Below are positions 1 to 8,765 of a DNA stretch of 64,000 bases, piece after piece; the first letter of the stretch is position 1, and every line of letters starts with the position of its first letter. The notes beneath the pieces were generated by a model. That model did no database searches and was not told where the DNA came from. It saw nothing but the letters and a program-made list of their open reading frames with translations. This DNA comes from Falsigemmobacter faecalis (lineage in GTDB: Bacteria; Pseudomonadota; Alphaproteobacteria; Rhodobacterales; Rhodobacteraceae): NCBI RefSeq assembly GCF_003863335.1, contig NZ_RRAZ01000019.1, positions 1 to 64,000 of the forward strand. Reading direction: 5' to 3'. The translations under genes were made by a program, and so were the position numbers.

Positions 1-68
1 CAATGATTTTTCGCTACCGCAAGCAATTTAGTAGGTCCTGAGCCTGGCTGAGAGAGGAGCGGAAACGG

Positions 69-378
69 ATGAAGGCGAGCAATTTTTCGGAGTTCGTAGG
101 GACCGGGGCCCCAGTGGGGCCGCGTAAGCCCGTAGAACCAGAAAGCGTTCATCATCAAGCAGGGTGAAGAAGGAACTCCGGTTGCGGAGATCTGCCGTAA
201 GGCAGGGATCAGCCAGGCGACCTATTTCAATTGGAAGAAGAAGTATGCCGGCCTTTTGCCGAGTGAGATGAAGCGCCTGAAGCAACTCGAAGATGAGAAT
301 GCGCGACTTAAGAAGATCGTGGCGGACCTGACGTTAGATCGGGAGATGCTACAGGACGTGATCCGGCGAAAGCTCTGA
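69..378 (+). pseudogene. IS3-family transposase OrfA remnant, interrupted
   Basis: This is the small helix-turn-helix OrfA of an IS3-type (IS407-like) element. An ATG at 69 opens the expected N-terminus MKASNFSE. The downstream part, read in another frame from about 139 to the stop at 376-378, holds the typical OrfA core: 'EICRKAGISQATYFNWKKKY' followed by the heptad-rich 'LEDENARLKKIVADL'. Between them (about 93-138) is a net insertion of roughly 43 bases that shifts the frame and adds a TAG at 133-135. The insert carries a perfect hairpin, GGCCCC-AGT-GGGGCC at 107-121. The gene is therefore broken. The left end of the element would lie in 1-68, but I cannot mark its terminal repeat. Confidence 0.75.
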
Positions 379-389
379 AGCCTGGTCGC

Positions 390-1257
390 ATGCGCGAACT
401 GGTTCGCGGGATGTGCAGCGATTGGGCGGTGTCGATCCGACAGGCTTGTGGGGCCATCGGATTTGATCGCTCGACGTTCCACTACCACTCCCGCCGCACC
501 GATCAGGCAGCTGTCGCAAAGCTGATCAAAGCGATCTGTGAAACTCGTGTTCGATATGGCTATCGACGCGTTCATGTCTTGTTGGCCCGTGAAGGCTGGG
601 GCGTCAATGTCAAGAAAGTCTGTCGCATCTACAAGGAGTTGGGCATGCAACTCAGGCACAAGACGCCAAAGCGCCGGGTGAAGGCAAAACTGCGCGATGA
701 TCGTGCTGTCGCCGTTGGGCCGAACGAGGTCTGGGCGATGGAGTGAGGAGGATAACAAAACAGTCCGGGGGACTGTTTTGCCGACGAACGTGCACGATCA
801 ATTGGCGACGGGCAGGAAACTGAGGGTCCTGACTGTCGTAGACACCTTCTCGCGCTACGTGCCGGTTCTGGACGTCCGCTATAGCTACCGCGGCGAAGAT
901 GTGGTCGCGACGCTCGATCGCGTCTGCCGCGTCACCGGGTATCCCAAAACCATCCGCGTGGACCAGGGGAGCGAGTTTGTCTCGCGGGACATGGACCTCT
1001 GGGCTTACCAGCGCGGGGTGGTCCTTGACTTCTCCCGGCCCGGAAAGCCCACCGACAACGCATTCATCGAGGCATTCAACGGCAGGTTCAGGGCCGAATG
1101 TCTGAACCAGCACTGGTTCCTGACACTTGCGGACACGGCAGAAAAGTTGGAGGCTTGGCGTAGATACTACAACGAGGAACGGCCACACGGTGCGATCGGC
1201 AACAAGGTCCCGATCATGCTGACGAAATCAGGGGGTGTCATCAGCCCGTCACCCTGA
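390..1257 (+). pseudogene. IS3-family transposase OrfB (DDE integrase), interrupted by a hairpin element
   Basis: The first piece (390-746) carries the OrfB N-terminal helix-turn-helix region (IRQACGAIGFDRSTFHYHSR, RYGYRRVHVLLAREGW) and ends prematurely at a TGA (744-746). The second piece, from the GTG at 790 to the stop at 1255-1257, carries the DDE catalytic core: 'VVDTFSRYVPVLDVRYSYR', 'TIRVDQGSEFVSRDMDLWAY', 'TDNAFIEAFNGRFRAECLN' and 'YYNEERPHGAIGNK'. The two pieces are in different frames because 43 extra bases (copy 1 of the hairpin element, 743-788) were inserted after the conserved WAMD codon. Apart from this insertion the catalytic domain looks intact. It lies head-on to the related remnant at 13513-14063. 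Confidence 0.85.
743..788 (+). repeat. Miniature hairpin element, copy 1
   Basis: About 46 bases splitting an IS3 OrfB. It begins GTGAGGAGG (743-751) and has a perfect 11-bp stem CAAAACAGTCC / GGACTGTTTTG (756-766 / 770-780) around a GGG loop, then CCGACGAA (781-788). Its layout and end motifs match copies 2 (13727-13775) and 3 (14262-14304), which also interrupt transposase genes. The net gain relative to an intact OrfB is 43 bases. It encodes nothing and looks like a non-autonomous palindromic repeat. Confidence 0.75.
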
Positions 1258-1263
1258 GCGAAG

Positions 1264-1359
1264 CCGGAAAACTCTGCCTCCGGGCGGTCCATAGTTGGGT
1301 AGCGGATCAACAACAACCGGGCGCAAGTCGCGGCCGGAGGAAAGTTCAGTGGCAGGTCA
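1264..1359. repeat. 96-bp inverted repeat, left copy (IS3 right end plus adjoining DNA)
   Basis: This 96-base stretch recurs in inverted orientation at 13391-13486 with about six mismatches by eye (about 94% identity). It starts just after the OrfB stop, so its first part is probably the right end of the IS3 element. The rest (for example AGCGGATCAACAACAACC) is shared flanking DNA. The two copies bracket the 12-kb catabolic island. Confidence 0.8.
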
Positions 1360-1473
1360 CAGCGTCTCCGCGATAAGGGGAAGCCCCATAACGTCGTGAT
1401 CATTGCAATCGCCAGGCGGCTCGTGGCGATTGCGAATGCCATCCTCAAATCAACACAGAGATGGAGCGCCTGA
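1360..1473 (+). pseudogene. IS110-type transposase, C-terminal scrap
   Basis: In the frame ending at the TGA at 1471-1473 the translation reads 'GKPHNVVIIAIARRL', then 'VAIANAILK' and 'RWSA'. This resembles the C-terminal tail of IS110/IS1111-family transposases (GKPxKxxxxAxARRL...NAxLK). Only the tail survives and no start or catalytic domain is present. Its upstream border coincides with the end of the 96-bp repeat, suggesting recombination or insertion there. Confidence 0.5.
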
Positions 1474-1588
1474 TCCGGAGAGAAACACAGTTGCCAGGCT
1501 CAGCCTGTTACTTTTTGTTAACGGACTGACTGGAACCGGAGCCCTGACCAAGGCAGGTTATATCTGCACCTGAGGGAGGGCGCGCGCA

Positions 1589-3166
1589 GTGCTTCGTTTG
1601 AACGATATCTTGAAATGGGAAATGCTGAAGGGCAGCCATATCCTGGCCGGCGACAGGATGATCCGCAATGCCGTGAGATCTGTGACGGTGCTCGATGCCC
1701 CGGATGCTATGAACTGGGTCAAGCCACAGGAGTTTGTTGTCACGACGACCTTTCCGCTACAAAGCGACCCAACAGCCCTGGTGGCTTTGCTTGAAGGGCT
1801 TTCGCAGCGCAGCGCCGCAGGGCTTGGGGTGAAACTCACCCGTTATTTGCGGGACATCCCTTCAGAGGTCCTGCGCCGCGCTGATGACCTGGGCCTCCCG
1901 ATCATCTCCCTGCCCGGATCCCTGGCCTGGAGCGATCTGATCCACGCTATTTTTTCCCGGCTGCGCGACAGCGCTGAAGACGCCGAGCTCGGCGTACTGT
2001 ATCGCACATTCTCGCAGTATCGCAGCCTTCCTGTCAGCTTTGAGGCGATTTCCCATCTGTTGGGGGATTTTCTTCGCGCGCCCTTCCTGCTGCTTGCCGA
2101 GACAGAAAGCGGCACGCGCGTGACCGATCGCGGTCTTTCTTATCAGCAACTGTCAGAGTGGCGGGCATTGCTCACGACTTCGGAACATATGCCTTCAGAC
2201 GGGCCTGATGCAGGACCTAAGTCCCTCCGACCCGACGGATTGCCTTTGATTTCCGTGCGCGAAAAACTCTCTTCAGGGGCAATGGCGCTGGTGGCGATTG
2301 AATCCCCCGACAGCCCTGCCGCAGGACGGACTGATCTGGAATGTCTGCGTCTGGTTCGGCCTCTTTTGCAGGAACTGCTGCGCAATGAAGCGGACCAGTC
2401 AAAGCTTCAGAACTCCCGGCTGAACCCGTTCGAGCGCGCCTTCGCGGAAGTCGCGGATCCCTCCGTGTCTCTTCCCCTGCGCGAAGAGCTTGCCCGGTCC
2501 GTTAACACCTCTGAGAGCCGCTGGCGTTTCATTGAAGCGAGGCTCTTTCTGCACGACAGGCAGAAAGAGCCGATCCTCGATTTTCGTCTGCAGCAGTACA
2601 TCCGGCGCCATGAGCTTTGCTTCTGGAGCAATCATGCCCAGGACGGGCATTACCGATTTGCTCTCTGCGCGAGGCAGGAACTGCAGGTGGATGAGGCCAT
2701 TCTGCGCGGTCTGACGGATCTTTTTACCCGCCATTGCAGCGGCGCAGAGGCGCCGCAGTTTGCGCTTGGTGTTTCCCGGCCAGGCGCTTTTCGCGATGCC
2801 CTGTCCCTGATGCACGAAGCGGAAACTGCCCTCGCGCTTGGTTCCCGGCTCAGCGGGCCCAACCGGATGACGAACTACCGCGACGTTCTTTTAGCGGATG
2901 TGCTGAGTGATCCGGCGGTGAAAACCGCACTGCACCAGGCCTTTCATGCCGAGCTTTCGCCGCTTGAGGGCGCGGCAGAGTTACGCGAAACGCTGCGGGT
3001 GTGGCTTGATGAAGGAGAGAGTTTAAGCCGCACAGCCGCACGGCTCGGGCTCCATGTCAATTCGGTCCGCCACCGGCTGGACCGCACCCGCCGTCTTCTG
3101 GGCTTTGCTGATTTCAGCACCGCTGACAAAGTCAGATTGTTTCTGGCGCTGCACCTCCGGCCCTGA
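1589..3166 (+). CDS. PucR-family transcriptional regulator
   Basis: A 525-residue regulator of the PucR/CdaR type. It has an N-terminal PucR ligand-sensing domain (about 5-120; 'LRLNDILKWEMLKGSHILAG', 'AMNWVKPQEFVVTT'), a central region (about 290-410) and a C-terminal helix-turn-helix of the HTH_30 class (about 465-523; 'LSRTAARLGLHVNSVRHRLD'). The start is GTG at 1589, supported by the purine-rich GAGGGAGGG at 1572-1580. PucR-like proteins usually activate nearby purine, amino-acid or sugar-acid catabolism genes. This gene converges on the operon at 3207-12688, which is its likely target, although the shared promoter region is 10 kb away. Domain assignment is secure; ligand and target are inferred. 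Confidence 0.88.
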   Translation: MLRLNDILKWEMLKGSHILAGDRMIRNAVRSVTVLDAPDAMNWVKPQEFVVTTTFPLQSDPTALVALLEGLSQRSAAGLGVKLTRYLRDIPSEVLRRADDLGLPIISLPGSLAWSDLIHAIFSRLRDSAEDAELGVLYRTFSQYRSLPVSFEAISHLLGDFLRAPFLLLAETESGTRVTDRGLSYQQLSEWRALLTTSEHMPSDGPDAGPKSLRPDGLPLISVREKLSSGAMALVAIESPDSPAAGRTDLECLRLVRPLLQELLRNEADQSKLQNSRLNPFERAFAEVADPSVSLPLREELARSVNTSESRWRFIEARLFLHDRQKEPILDFRLQQYIRRHELCFWSNHAQDGHYRFALCARQELQVDEAILRGLTDLFTRHCSGAEAPQFALGVSRPGAFRDALSLMHEAETALALGSRLSGPNRMTNYRDVLLADVLSDPAVKTALHQAFHAELSPLEGAAELRETLRVWLDEGESLSRTAARLGLHVNSVRHRLDRTRRLLGFADFSTADKVRLFLALHLRP

Positions 3167-3170
3167 GCGT

Positions 3171-3196
3171 CCGCGCAGGGCATCCACCCTGCGCGG
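3171..3196. terminator. Bidirectional hairpin between convergent genes
   Basis: A perfect 10-bp stem CCGCGCAGGG / CCCTGCGCGG with a 6-base loop lies between the stops of the PucR gene and the FAH-family gene. There is no clear T-run, so it may act only as a weak terminator or 3'-end protector for both transcripts. Confidence 0.6.
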
Positions 3197-3206
3197 CTGA
3201 TATCTG

Positions 3207-3959
3207 TCAGACGACCGTGTTTACAAGGGTGCCGATGCCGGAAATCTCCACCTCAATGCGGTCCCCGGTCTTCATCGGGGCCACGCCCGAAGGGGTGCCG
3301 GTGATGATCACATCGCCAGGTTCAAGCGTCATTATACCGGAGATGAATTCCACGATAAATCTGGTGGGGAAGATCATATCGGCGGTGGTGCTGTCCTGAC
3401 GAACCTCGCCGTTCTGCAGCAGGCGGATCGTTTGATTGTCGGGATCGAGATCCGTCTCGATCCAAGGGCCCATGGGCTTATAGGTATCAAAGCTCTTGGC
3501 GCGAGTGAACTGCTTGTCTTTGAGCTGTAGATCGCGGTTTGAGACATCATTGGCGCAGGTGTAGCCCAGAATATAGCCATCGACCTCCGCAGCAGAGATA
3601 TTACGGGCCCGCTTACGGATCACAATCCCGACCTCGGCTTCGAACTCAACGCGCTGCTCATGGCTGTCGAGCACGATTACGTCCTCTGGCCCGATGATCG
3701 CCTGGGGCGAGCACATGAACAGCATGGGCTCTTCGGGCAGAGCAAGGCCGGATTCACGCGCGTGCAGCACGTAGTTCAGACCAACACAGACCAGTTTGCC
3801 CGGTTTGACCGGCGCCAGCAGTTTCACATCTGTACGCGCAATGGGCGCGCCTGTCGGGGTCAGCGCTCCATAAGGCCCCTCGGGCAGGCACCGCAGGGTT
3901 TCGCCCTCAAGGATGCCCCAGTTTTCAGCGCCATTATGGCTGTAGCGAATGATCTTCAT
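3207..3959 (-). CDS. Fumarylacetoacetate hydrolase-family protein
   Basis: A 250-residue FAH-fold enzyme. The family hydrolyses or hydrates 2-oxo-3-deoxy acids, oxaloacetate or acylpyruvates using a divalent metal. Visible marks are the acidic metal-binding stretch 'VEFEAEVGIVI' (residues 104-114), 'CANDVSNRDLQ' (Asp138), 'KSFDTYKPMGPW' (155-166) and the C-terminal 'GTPSGVAPMKTGD'. It is the last gene of the leftward operon, 26 bases after the TIM-barrel gene. It most plausibly handles the 2-keto-3-deoxy product made by the UxaA-like dehydratase upstream. The exact substrate cannot be read from sequence. Confidence 0.88.
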   Translation of the reverse strand: MKIIRYSHNGAENWGILEGETLRCLPEGPYGALTPTGAPIARTDVKLLAPVKPGKLVCVGLNYVLHARESGLALPEEPMLFMCSPQAIIGPEDVIVLDSHEQRVEFEAEVGIVIRKRARNISAAEVDGYILGYTCANDVSNRDLQLKDKQFTRAKSFDTYKPMGPWIETDLDPDNQTIRLLQNGEVRQDSTTADMIFPTRFIVEFISGIMTLEPGDVIITGTPSGVAPMKTGDRIEVEISGIGTLVNTVV

Positions 3960-3985
3960 GATAATGCCTGTCTGTCAGATAGAGA

Positions 3986-4804
3986 TTAAAGGCCGCGCGC
4001 GGCGCGGTATTCAGCGAGCCAGCGGGCCGACTGCCGCATGGCGCTCATTGCGTCGGGGCTCTGGAAATGCTCGGCGGTGATCCAGCCGTCGAAGCCGGTC
4101 GCACGCAGTTCATCAAGCGCTGCGCCAATATCCCAGGTCCCCTCCCCGCAGGCGAGGCGGTCGCTGTCGGTAATGTGGTAATGCCAAAGTCTGTCGCCTG
4201 CCGCCGCGAGGCTCTCAGCATGGGCCTCACCCTCAATCGTGATATGCGCCATATCGAGCATCAGCCCGACATTCGGACGCGCGACCAGATCGGCGAAGTC
4301 GCAGGCCGCAGCCGTGCTCGTGAGGTAATTGGCGTAGAGATGATTGACCGGCTCCAGAACCACCCGCGTGTCCGGCCGGGCATCGGCAACAGTCCGGAAG
4401 GCATCGAGGATGAGAGCTTCGGTCGCATCTGCCGGCACGTCATCACGGTAGCGGCCGCGCAGACGCCCGACGTTGACCATGGCCCCAAAACGCGCCGCGA
4501 AGTCCATTGCAGATAGCATCCGCTCAATGGCTTCCGCGCGCCGGGCCGGGTCCGGGTCGGCAAAGGACAGCAGGTCCTCACCATAGACCTCGCCGGTGCA
4601 GACGGCGGGCATTTCCAGACCAGCGGCCCGGATCTGTGCTTCAAGGCGGTCGTGATCGAAGGCCCGCGGATCGCGGACCAGAAGTTCGACCCCGGAAAAG
4701 CCTTCTGCCGCGATTGCGGCGAAAGCATGCTCCGGGTCACCCTGAATGGCCGTGACCTTTGCAGGAGCAACCTCAGGGGTGGCATACATATAGGCAAGTT
4801 TCAT
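3986..4804 (-). CDS. Sugar-phosphate isomerase/epimerase-family TIM barrel protein
   Basis: A 272-residue AP-endonuclease-2/xylose-isomerase-like TIM barrel. Expected metal ligands are visible: Glu in 'VVLEPVNHLYANY', Asp in 'LMLDMAHI', His in 'LWHYHITDSDR' and Glu in 'ITAEHF'. Members are hydroxypyruvate isomerases, inosose/ketose epimerases or 3-dehydroshikimate dehydratases. The ATG overlaps the stop of the UxaA large-subunit gene (ATGA), so the two are translationally coupled and probably act on the same pathway. An epimerase or isomerase of a sugar acid is the likeliest role. I cannot separate it from other barrel activities. Confidence 0.8.
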   Translation of the reverse strand: MKLAYMYATPEVAPAKVTAIQGDPEHAFAAIAAEGFSGVELLVRDPRAFDHDRLEAQIRAAGLEMPAVCTGEVYGEDLLSFADPDPARRAEAIERMLSAMDFAARFGAMVNVGRLRGRYRDDVPADATEALILDAFRTVADARPDTRVVLEPVNHLYANYLTSTAAACDFADLVARPNVGLMLDMAHITIEGEAHAESLAAAGDRLWHYHITDSDRLACGEGTWDIGAALDELRATGFDGWITAEHFQSPDAMSAMRQSARWLAEYRAARGL

Positions 4805-6009
4805 GCGAGGAACCGGAAGTCGTTGCGTTTTTCCAACTCGGCATGCAGCACTTCTTTGCGCAGCACCGAGACATTCGGGATGGCGAACTCCTGAATGGCG
4901 AAATATTCCGCCTTGCCGTGTTCACCGCGGGCGGTGCGCATCACGAGATCGACCAGTTCTTCACCAACCTGCTTCAGCGTTTTCGTCCCTTCAAGAACGT
5001 CGCCGGCGCTGATGTCGATGTCATCGGGCATCTCACGCAGGACGCGGTTGTTTGATGCCACCTTCAGCACCGGCGCCACAGCAGAACCCGAGGGTGTGCC
5101 CTTTCCGGTGGTGAAAAGGACCATATGCGCGCCCGCGATAACTTTTCCGGTGACCGATGAGATGTCGTAACCGGGGGTGTCCATAATCACGACGCCCTTT
5201 TCGCGCGGGGCCTGGCCGTAGTCGACCACCTCCACGATGGGGCGGGTGCCGGCCTTGTAAATGCAGCCGAGCGACTTCTCCTCGATGGTGGTCAGACCCC
5301 CTTCGATATTGCCGGGCGAGATGAAGACACCGCTGTCATCTTCGGTGCTCATTGAGAGCTCAATCTCATAGGCCTTGATGCGGCGCATCAGGCTGTCGCG
5401 CACTTCCTGAGTGCGGCCGCGCCGGTAGAGCACATTCTCCGCCCCAACCATCTCAGTCAATTCTGACAGGATCACCGTGCCGCCCGCATCGACGATGATA
5501 TCGGCCGCCTCGCCAACCGCCGGATTGGCGGTAAGACCGGAAAACGCATCCGAGGAGCCGCACTCCAGCGCGATGATCAGTTCGGACAGATCGCCCTCCT
5601 CAGCGGGCTGAGCCGCCAGCTCGGCTTTCATCCGGCTGACGATCTCCACCCCGGTCTCAGACGTGGTGCGGGAGCCGCCCGCTTTTTGCACCACCAGCCG
5701 CTCAACCGGACGACCGGAGGCTTTGATGGCGTCAAAGACCTTTGAACCAGAGGCGGTTTCACAGCCCAGACTGACCACCAGAACGGCGCCGACATTGGGG
5801 TGCAGACCATGGCCGATAAAGGCTTCTTCCGTCGTGCGGTTTTCCTCGACGTCAAAGGTGCAGCCATAGGGATGCATGAAGGTGGCAGCACCGGTACGGT
5901 TGGAAATTTCCATCGCCACCCGGTTCACACAGGCCACGGTGGGAATGATCAGAACGTGGTTGCGGATGCCGATGCGCCCGTCAGGGCGGCGATACCCCTG
6001 GAATTTCAT
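4801..6009 (-). CDS. UxaA-family hydro-lyase, large (C-terminal) subunit
   Basis: A 402-residue protein matching the C-terminal catalytic domain of altronate/galactarate dehydratases (GD_AH_C), an iron-dependent beta-elimination enzyme. Family motifs: 'GRIGIRNHVLIIPTV' near residue 12, 'VSLGCETASG', 'ALECGSSDAFSGLTANPA' and 'GTPSGSAVAPVLKVASNN'. The small SAF subunit is encoded separately 14 bases upstream. This split arrangement also occurs in sulfolactate sulfo-lyase (SuyA/SuyB, similar sizes) and in uncharacterised sugar-acid dehydratases, so substrate assignment is open. The neighbouring epimerase-like and FAH enzymes favour a sugar acid going to a 2-keto-3-deoxy acid. Confidence 0.85.
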   Translation of the reverse strand: MKFQGYRRPDGRIGIRNHVLIIPTVACVNRVAMEISNRTGAATFMHPYGCTFDVEENRTTEEAFIGHGLHPNVGAVLVVSLGCETASGSKVFDAIKASGRPVERLVVQKAGGSRTTSETGVEIVSRMKAELAAQPAEEGDLSELIIALECGSSDAFSGLTANPAVGEAADIIVDAGGTVILSELTEMVGAENVLYRRGRTQEVRDSLMRRIKAYEIELSMSTEDDSGVFISPGNIEGGLTTIEEKSLGCIYKAGTRPIVEVVDYGQAPREKGVVIMDTPGYDISSVTGKVIAGAHMVLFTTGKGTPSGSAVAPVLKVASNNRVLREMPDDIDISAGDVLEGTKTLKQVGEELVDLVMRTARGEHGKAEYFAIQEFAIPNVSVLRKEVLHAELEKRNDFRFLA

Positions 6010-6023
6010 GGCGTCTCTTCCCT

Positions 6024-6311
6024 TCAGCCGAAGCGGCGGGCTTTAATCCCGCGGCAGTTGTGAATGTGAACATGGGCACCGGGGGCGATGTCTTCGGTCG
6101 CTTCCCCGATCACTTCGCCGTATTTCAGGATCGGCTGATGCGCCTCGATGGCACAGACAGCCAGCTTGTGACCCGCGGGCATATCGCTCAGGGCCGTGAT
6201 CTCGCGCGGATTGCCCTGGCCGGTGATCAGGACCGCGCTTCCTGCGGACACGCCGGCAGTCAGCGTGGCGACATGATCCGACTCGCGGATCCAGATAGCA
6301 GTAACGGACAT
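6024..6311 (-). CDS. UxaA-family hydro-lyase, small (SAF-domain) subunit
   Basis: A 95-residue SAF domain, the N-terminal half of altronate/galactarate dehydratases. It reads 'IRESDHVATLTAGVSAGSAV' early and ends 'AHVHIHNCRGIKARRFG', the HVHNxR-like motif typical of the family. I chose the ATG at 6311 because it overlaps the transporter ATPase stop as TGATG; the in-frame TTG at 6314 is less likely. It should pair with the large subunit just downstream to make one active dehydratase. Confidence 0.85.
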   Translation of the reverse strand: MSVTAIWIRESDHVATLTAGVSAGSAVLITGQGNPREITALSDMPAGHKLAVCAIEAHQPILKYGEVIGEATEDIAPGAHVHIHNCRGIKARRFG

Positions 6312-7924
6312 CAATTGAACTCCCTCTCAGTCTGGCTGAACAGCTGTGGGATCGCTGCCAGCAGGGTCCGGGTATAGGTATGGCGCGGTGCGCGCAGAAC
6401 CTCGTGGCTGGGGCCGGTCTCGACGATTTCGCCACGCTGCATGACGGCGAGCTGGTCACACATCCGGGCCGCAACACGCAGGTCATGGGTTATGAAGAGC
6501 ATGGCAAAGTTCAGCCTCTTTTGCAGGCTTTCAAAAAGATCGAGCACCTGAGCCTGGACTGAGACATCAAGCGCGGAAACCGGTTCATCGGCCACGATCA
6601 GCTCCGGATCCATCGCCAATGCCCGCGCAATGCCCACACGCTGGCGCTGGCCGCCCGAAAATTCATGCGGATACCGTCGCGCAGCTTCTGCGCGCAGCCC
6701 CACGAGTTCCAGAAGTTCTTCCGTGCGTGCCCAGGCTTGCGCGCGAGGCACGCCTTTGGTGATCGGGCCGATGGCGATCGTCTCGCCGATTGATATCTTC
6801 GGGTTCAGCGAAGCGAAGGGATCCTGGAAGATCATCTGCACCCGCCCGTCAAAGCGATGGGCCACCAGCGGCCGGCCCTTGACGCGCAGGCTGCCGCCAT
6901 CGGGTTTTTCCAGCCCCACGACCAAACGGCCGAGGGTGGACTTCCCCGATCCGGACTCGCCAACGATCCCGATGGTCTGCCCTGCCGCCAGGCTCAGCGA
7001 GATGCCCTTCAGCGCCTCGACCTGCCGGGGAGCGCGGAAAAGCTTACCTGGCAGACTGTAAACCCGGCGCAGGCCCTCGATCTCCAGCAGTGGTGCGCCG
7101 CCCGGATCGGGGCGTTGCTGCGCGGTCCCTGTGGGGATCGCATCAATCAACTGGCGGGTATAGGCCGAGGCCGGGTTGCGCAGCACCTGGGCGGCAGGGC
7201 CGGCTTCTTCAATAAGGCCCTGGCGCATGACGATAACGTCATCTGCGATCTCGGAGACCACGCCGAAATCATGTGTGATAAACAAAACGCCGGTGCCGCG
7301 GCGCTTTTGCAGATCTGCGATCAGGGCGAGGATCTGCGCCTGTGTCGTCACATCCAGCGCCGTCGTCGGCTCATCGCAGATCAGAAGTTTCGGCTCCAGC
7401 ATCATCGCACAGGCGATCACCACGCGCTGGCGCTGACCGCCGGACAGGCGAGAAGGATAGCTGTCGCAGATCTCTTCAACCCGCGGCAGGCCGACATCAT
7501 TCAGCGCCGCAAGGGCGCGGGTGCGCCGCTCTGAGGCAGGAAGATCAAGGTGGATCTCCAGCACTTCTTCCAGCTGTGCGCCAATTTTCATCAACGGGTT
7601 CAGCGCGGCCATCGGTTCCTGAAAAACCATACCGATTTCGGCGCCGCGCAGGCGGCGCATCGCAGTCTCAGGAAGCGTCAGAAGATCGCGGCCCTCGAAC
7701 AGGATGCGTCCCGCCGCAGGACGAAGATGCGGGCGGGGCAGCAGGCCGATGACCGCGTCTGCGATCGTGGATTTTCCCGAGCCGGATTCGCCAACGATGC
7801 ACAGAGTACGCCCGGGATAGAGCGTGAACTCTGCCCCTTCAACCGCCAGCGGACGGTCGGCGCCAGGCGGCAGGGCAATGTTCAGACCTTCAACGGTGAG
7901 AAGCGGGGTGAGGGATGCTGTCAT
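6311..7924 (-). CDS. Peptide/opine-type ABC transporter, fused double ATPase (DppD-DppF type)
   Basis: A 537-residue protein with two complete ABC ATPase domains. Walker A 'GESGSGKST' occurs in both halves, with signatures 'LSGGQRQRV' and 'FSGGQRQRV' and Walker B 'LLICDEPTTALD' and 'LIVADEPVSALD'. It energises the two permeases encoded upstream. Such fusions (GsiA/YejF-like) replace separate DppD and DppF subunits. The start is the ATG at 7924, one base after the permease stop. The longer in-frame extension to 7981 lies inside the permease gene and was rejected. The classic oligopeptide C-terminal cysteines are not evident. Confidence 0.92.
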   Translation of the reverse strand: MTASLTPLLTVEGLNIALPPGADRPLAVEGAEFTLYPGRTLCIVGESGSGKSTIADAVIGLLPRPHLRPAAGRILFEGRDLLTLPETAMRRLRGAEIGMVFQEPMAALNPLMKIGAQLEEVLEIHLDLPASERRTRALAALNDVGLPRVEEICDSYPSRLSGGQRQRVVIACAMMLEPKLLICDEPTTALDVTTQAQILALIADLQKRRGTGVLFITHDFGVVSEIADDVIVMRQGLIEEAGPAAQVLRNPASAYTRQLIDAIPTGTAQQRPDPGGAPLLEIEGLRRVYSLPGKLFRAPRQVEALKGISLSLAAGQTIGIVGESGSGKSTLGRLVVGLEKPDGGSLRVKGRPLVAHRFDGRVQMIFQDPFASLNPKISIGETIAIGPITKGVPRAQAWARTEELLELVGLRAEAARRYPHEFSGGQRQRVGIARALAMDPELIVADEPVSALDVSVQAQVLDLFESLQKRLNFAMLFITHDLRVAARMCDQLAVMQRGEIVETGPSHEVLRAPRHTYTRTLLAAIPQLFSQTEREFN

Positions 7925-7925
7925 A

Positions 7926-8765
7926 TTATCTCTTCCCCGACTGACTGCCGAGTGCGTCATTGAGAGCCTCGCCGAGGACATTGAGCGCGAGCACGGTCAC
8001 CGCAATGGCAAGCCCCGGAAATGTCGCCATCCACCAGGCCTGCCGCAGCACAGTGCGCGATGCGCCCACCATAAAGCCCCAGCTCATTCGGTTCGGGTCG
8101 CCCAGACCAAGGAAGGAAAGGCTCGATTCCAGCAGGATCGCGGTTGCCACCATAAGAGAACCCATCACGATGATCGGCGAGGCGACATTGGGAAGGATCT
8201 GGCGAAACATGATGCGCAGGCTGCTCTGGCCCTGAAGCTGGGCCGCATAGACAAAATCGCGACTTCGGAGCGAGAGAAACTCGGCCCGCACCAGACGCGT
8301 CACCGGCGGCCAGGAGACGACTCCGATCGCAAGCACGATCGAACCGGCAGAAGGCTGAAGCACTGCGACCAGCACCAGCGCCAGCGCAAATCCCGGCACA
8401 ACCTGAAAAATTTCAGTAAATCGCATGAGCGCGGCGTCAACACGCCCACCCGCATAGCCCGCAACCGCGCCGATCAGCACCCCGATTGAGACGGCCACGG
8501 CGGTGGAAACCAATCCGATCACCAGGGAGACCCGCCCTCCCCAGATCAGACCGGCGAGAATATTGCGCCCGTTTGTATCGGTCCCCAGCGGGAAGCGCAG
8601 ATCCCCCGCCGGTCCGAGGAAAGGTCGCCCGCCCATGGCCCAGGGGCCTTTGGGATAGATCAGAGGCGCAGCGACAGCGAGTGCGACAATGACCAGAAGG
8701 ACCAGTGTGGCCAGCCAGACATCCGCTCGCGAGAACATTTTGTGCAGAAGGTTCGGCCGGGTCAC
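7926..8765 (-). CDS. ABC transporter permease, DppC type
   Basis: A 279-residue inner-membrane permease of the binding-protein-dependent family. It has an N-terminal anchor (VWLATLVLLVIVALAVAA), the DppC-like 'FPLGTDTNGRNILAGLIWG' segment, and the EAA loop 'EFLSLRSRDFVYAAQLQG...ILPNVASPIIV'. It starts at GTG 8765, which overlaps the DppB stop (GTGA). The much longer open frame reaching 9413 is only antisense-like read-through of the DppB gene in another frame. It works with DppB (8762-9733) and the fused ATPase. Confidence 0.9.
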   Translation of the reverse strand: MTRPNLLHKMFSRADVWLATLVLLVIVALAVAAPLIYPKGPWAMGGRPFLGPAGDLRFPLGTDTNGRNILAGLIWGGRVSLVIGLVSTAVAVSIGVLIGAVAGYAGGRVDAALMRFTEIFQVVPGFALALVLVAVLQPSAGSIVLAIGVVSWPPVTRLVRAEFLSLRSRDFVYAAQLQGQSSLRIMFRQILPNVASPIIVMGSLMVATAILLESSLSFLGLGDPNRMSWGFMVGASRTVLRQAWWMATFPGLAIAVTVLALNVLGEALNDALGSQSGKR

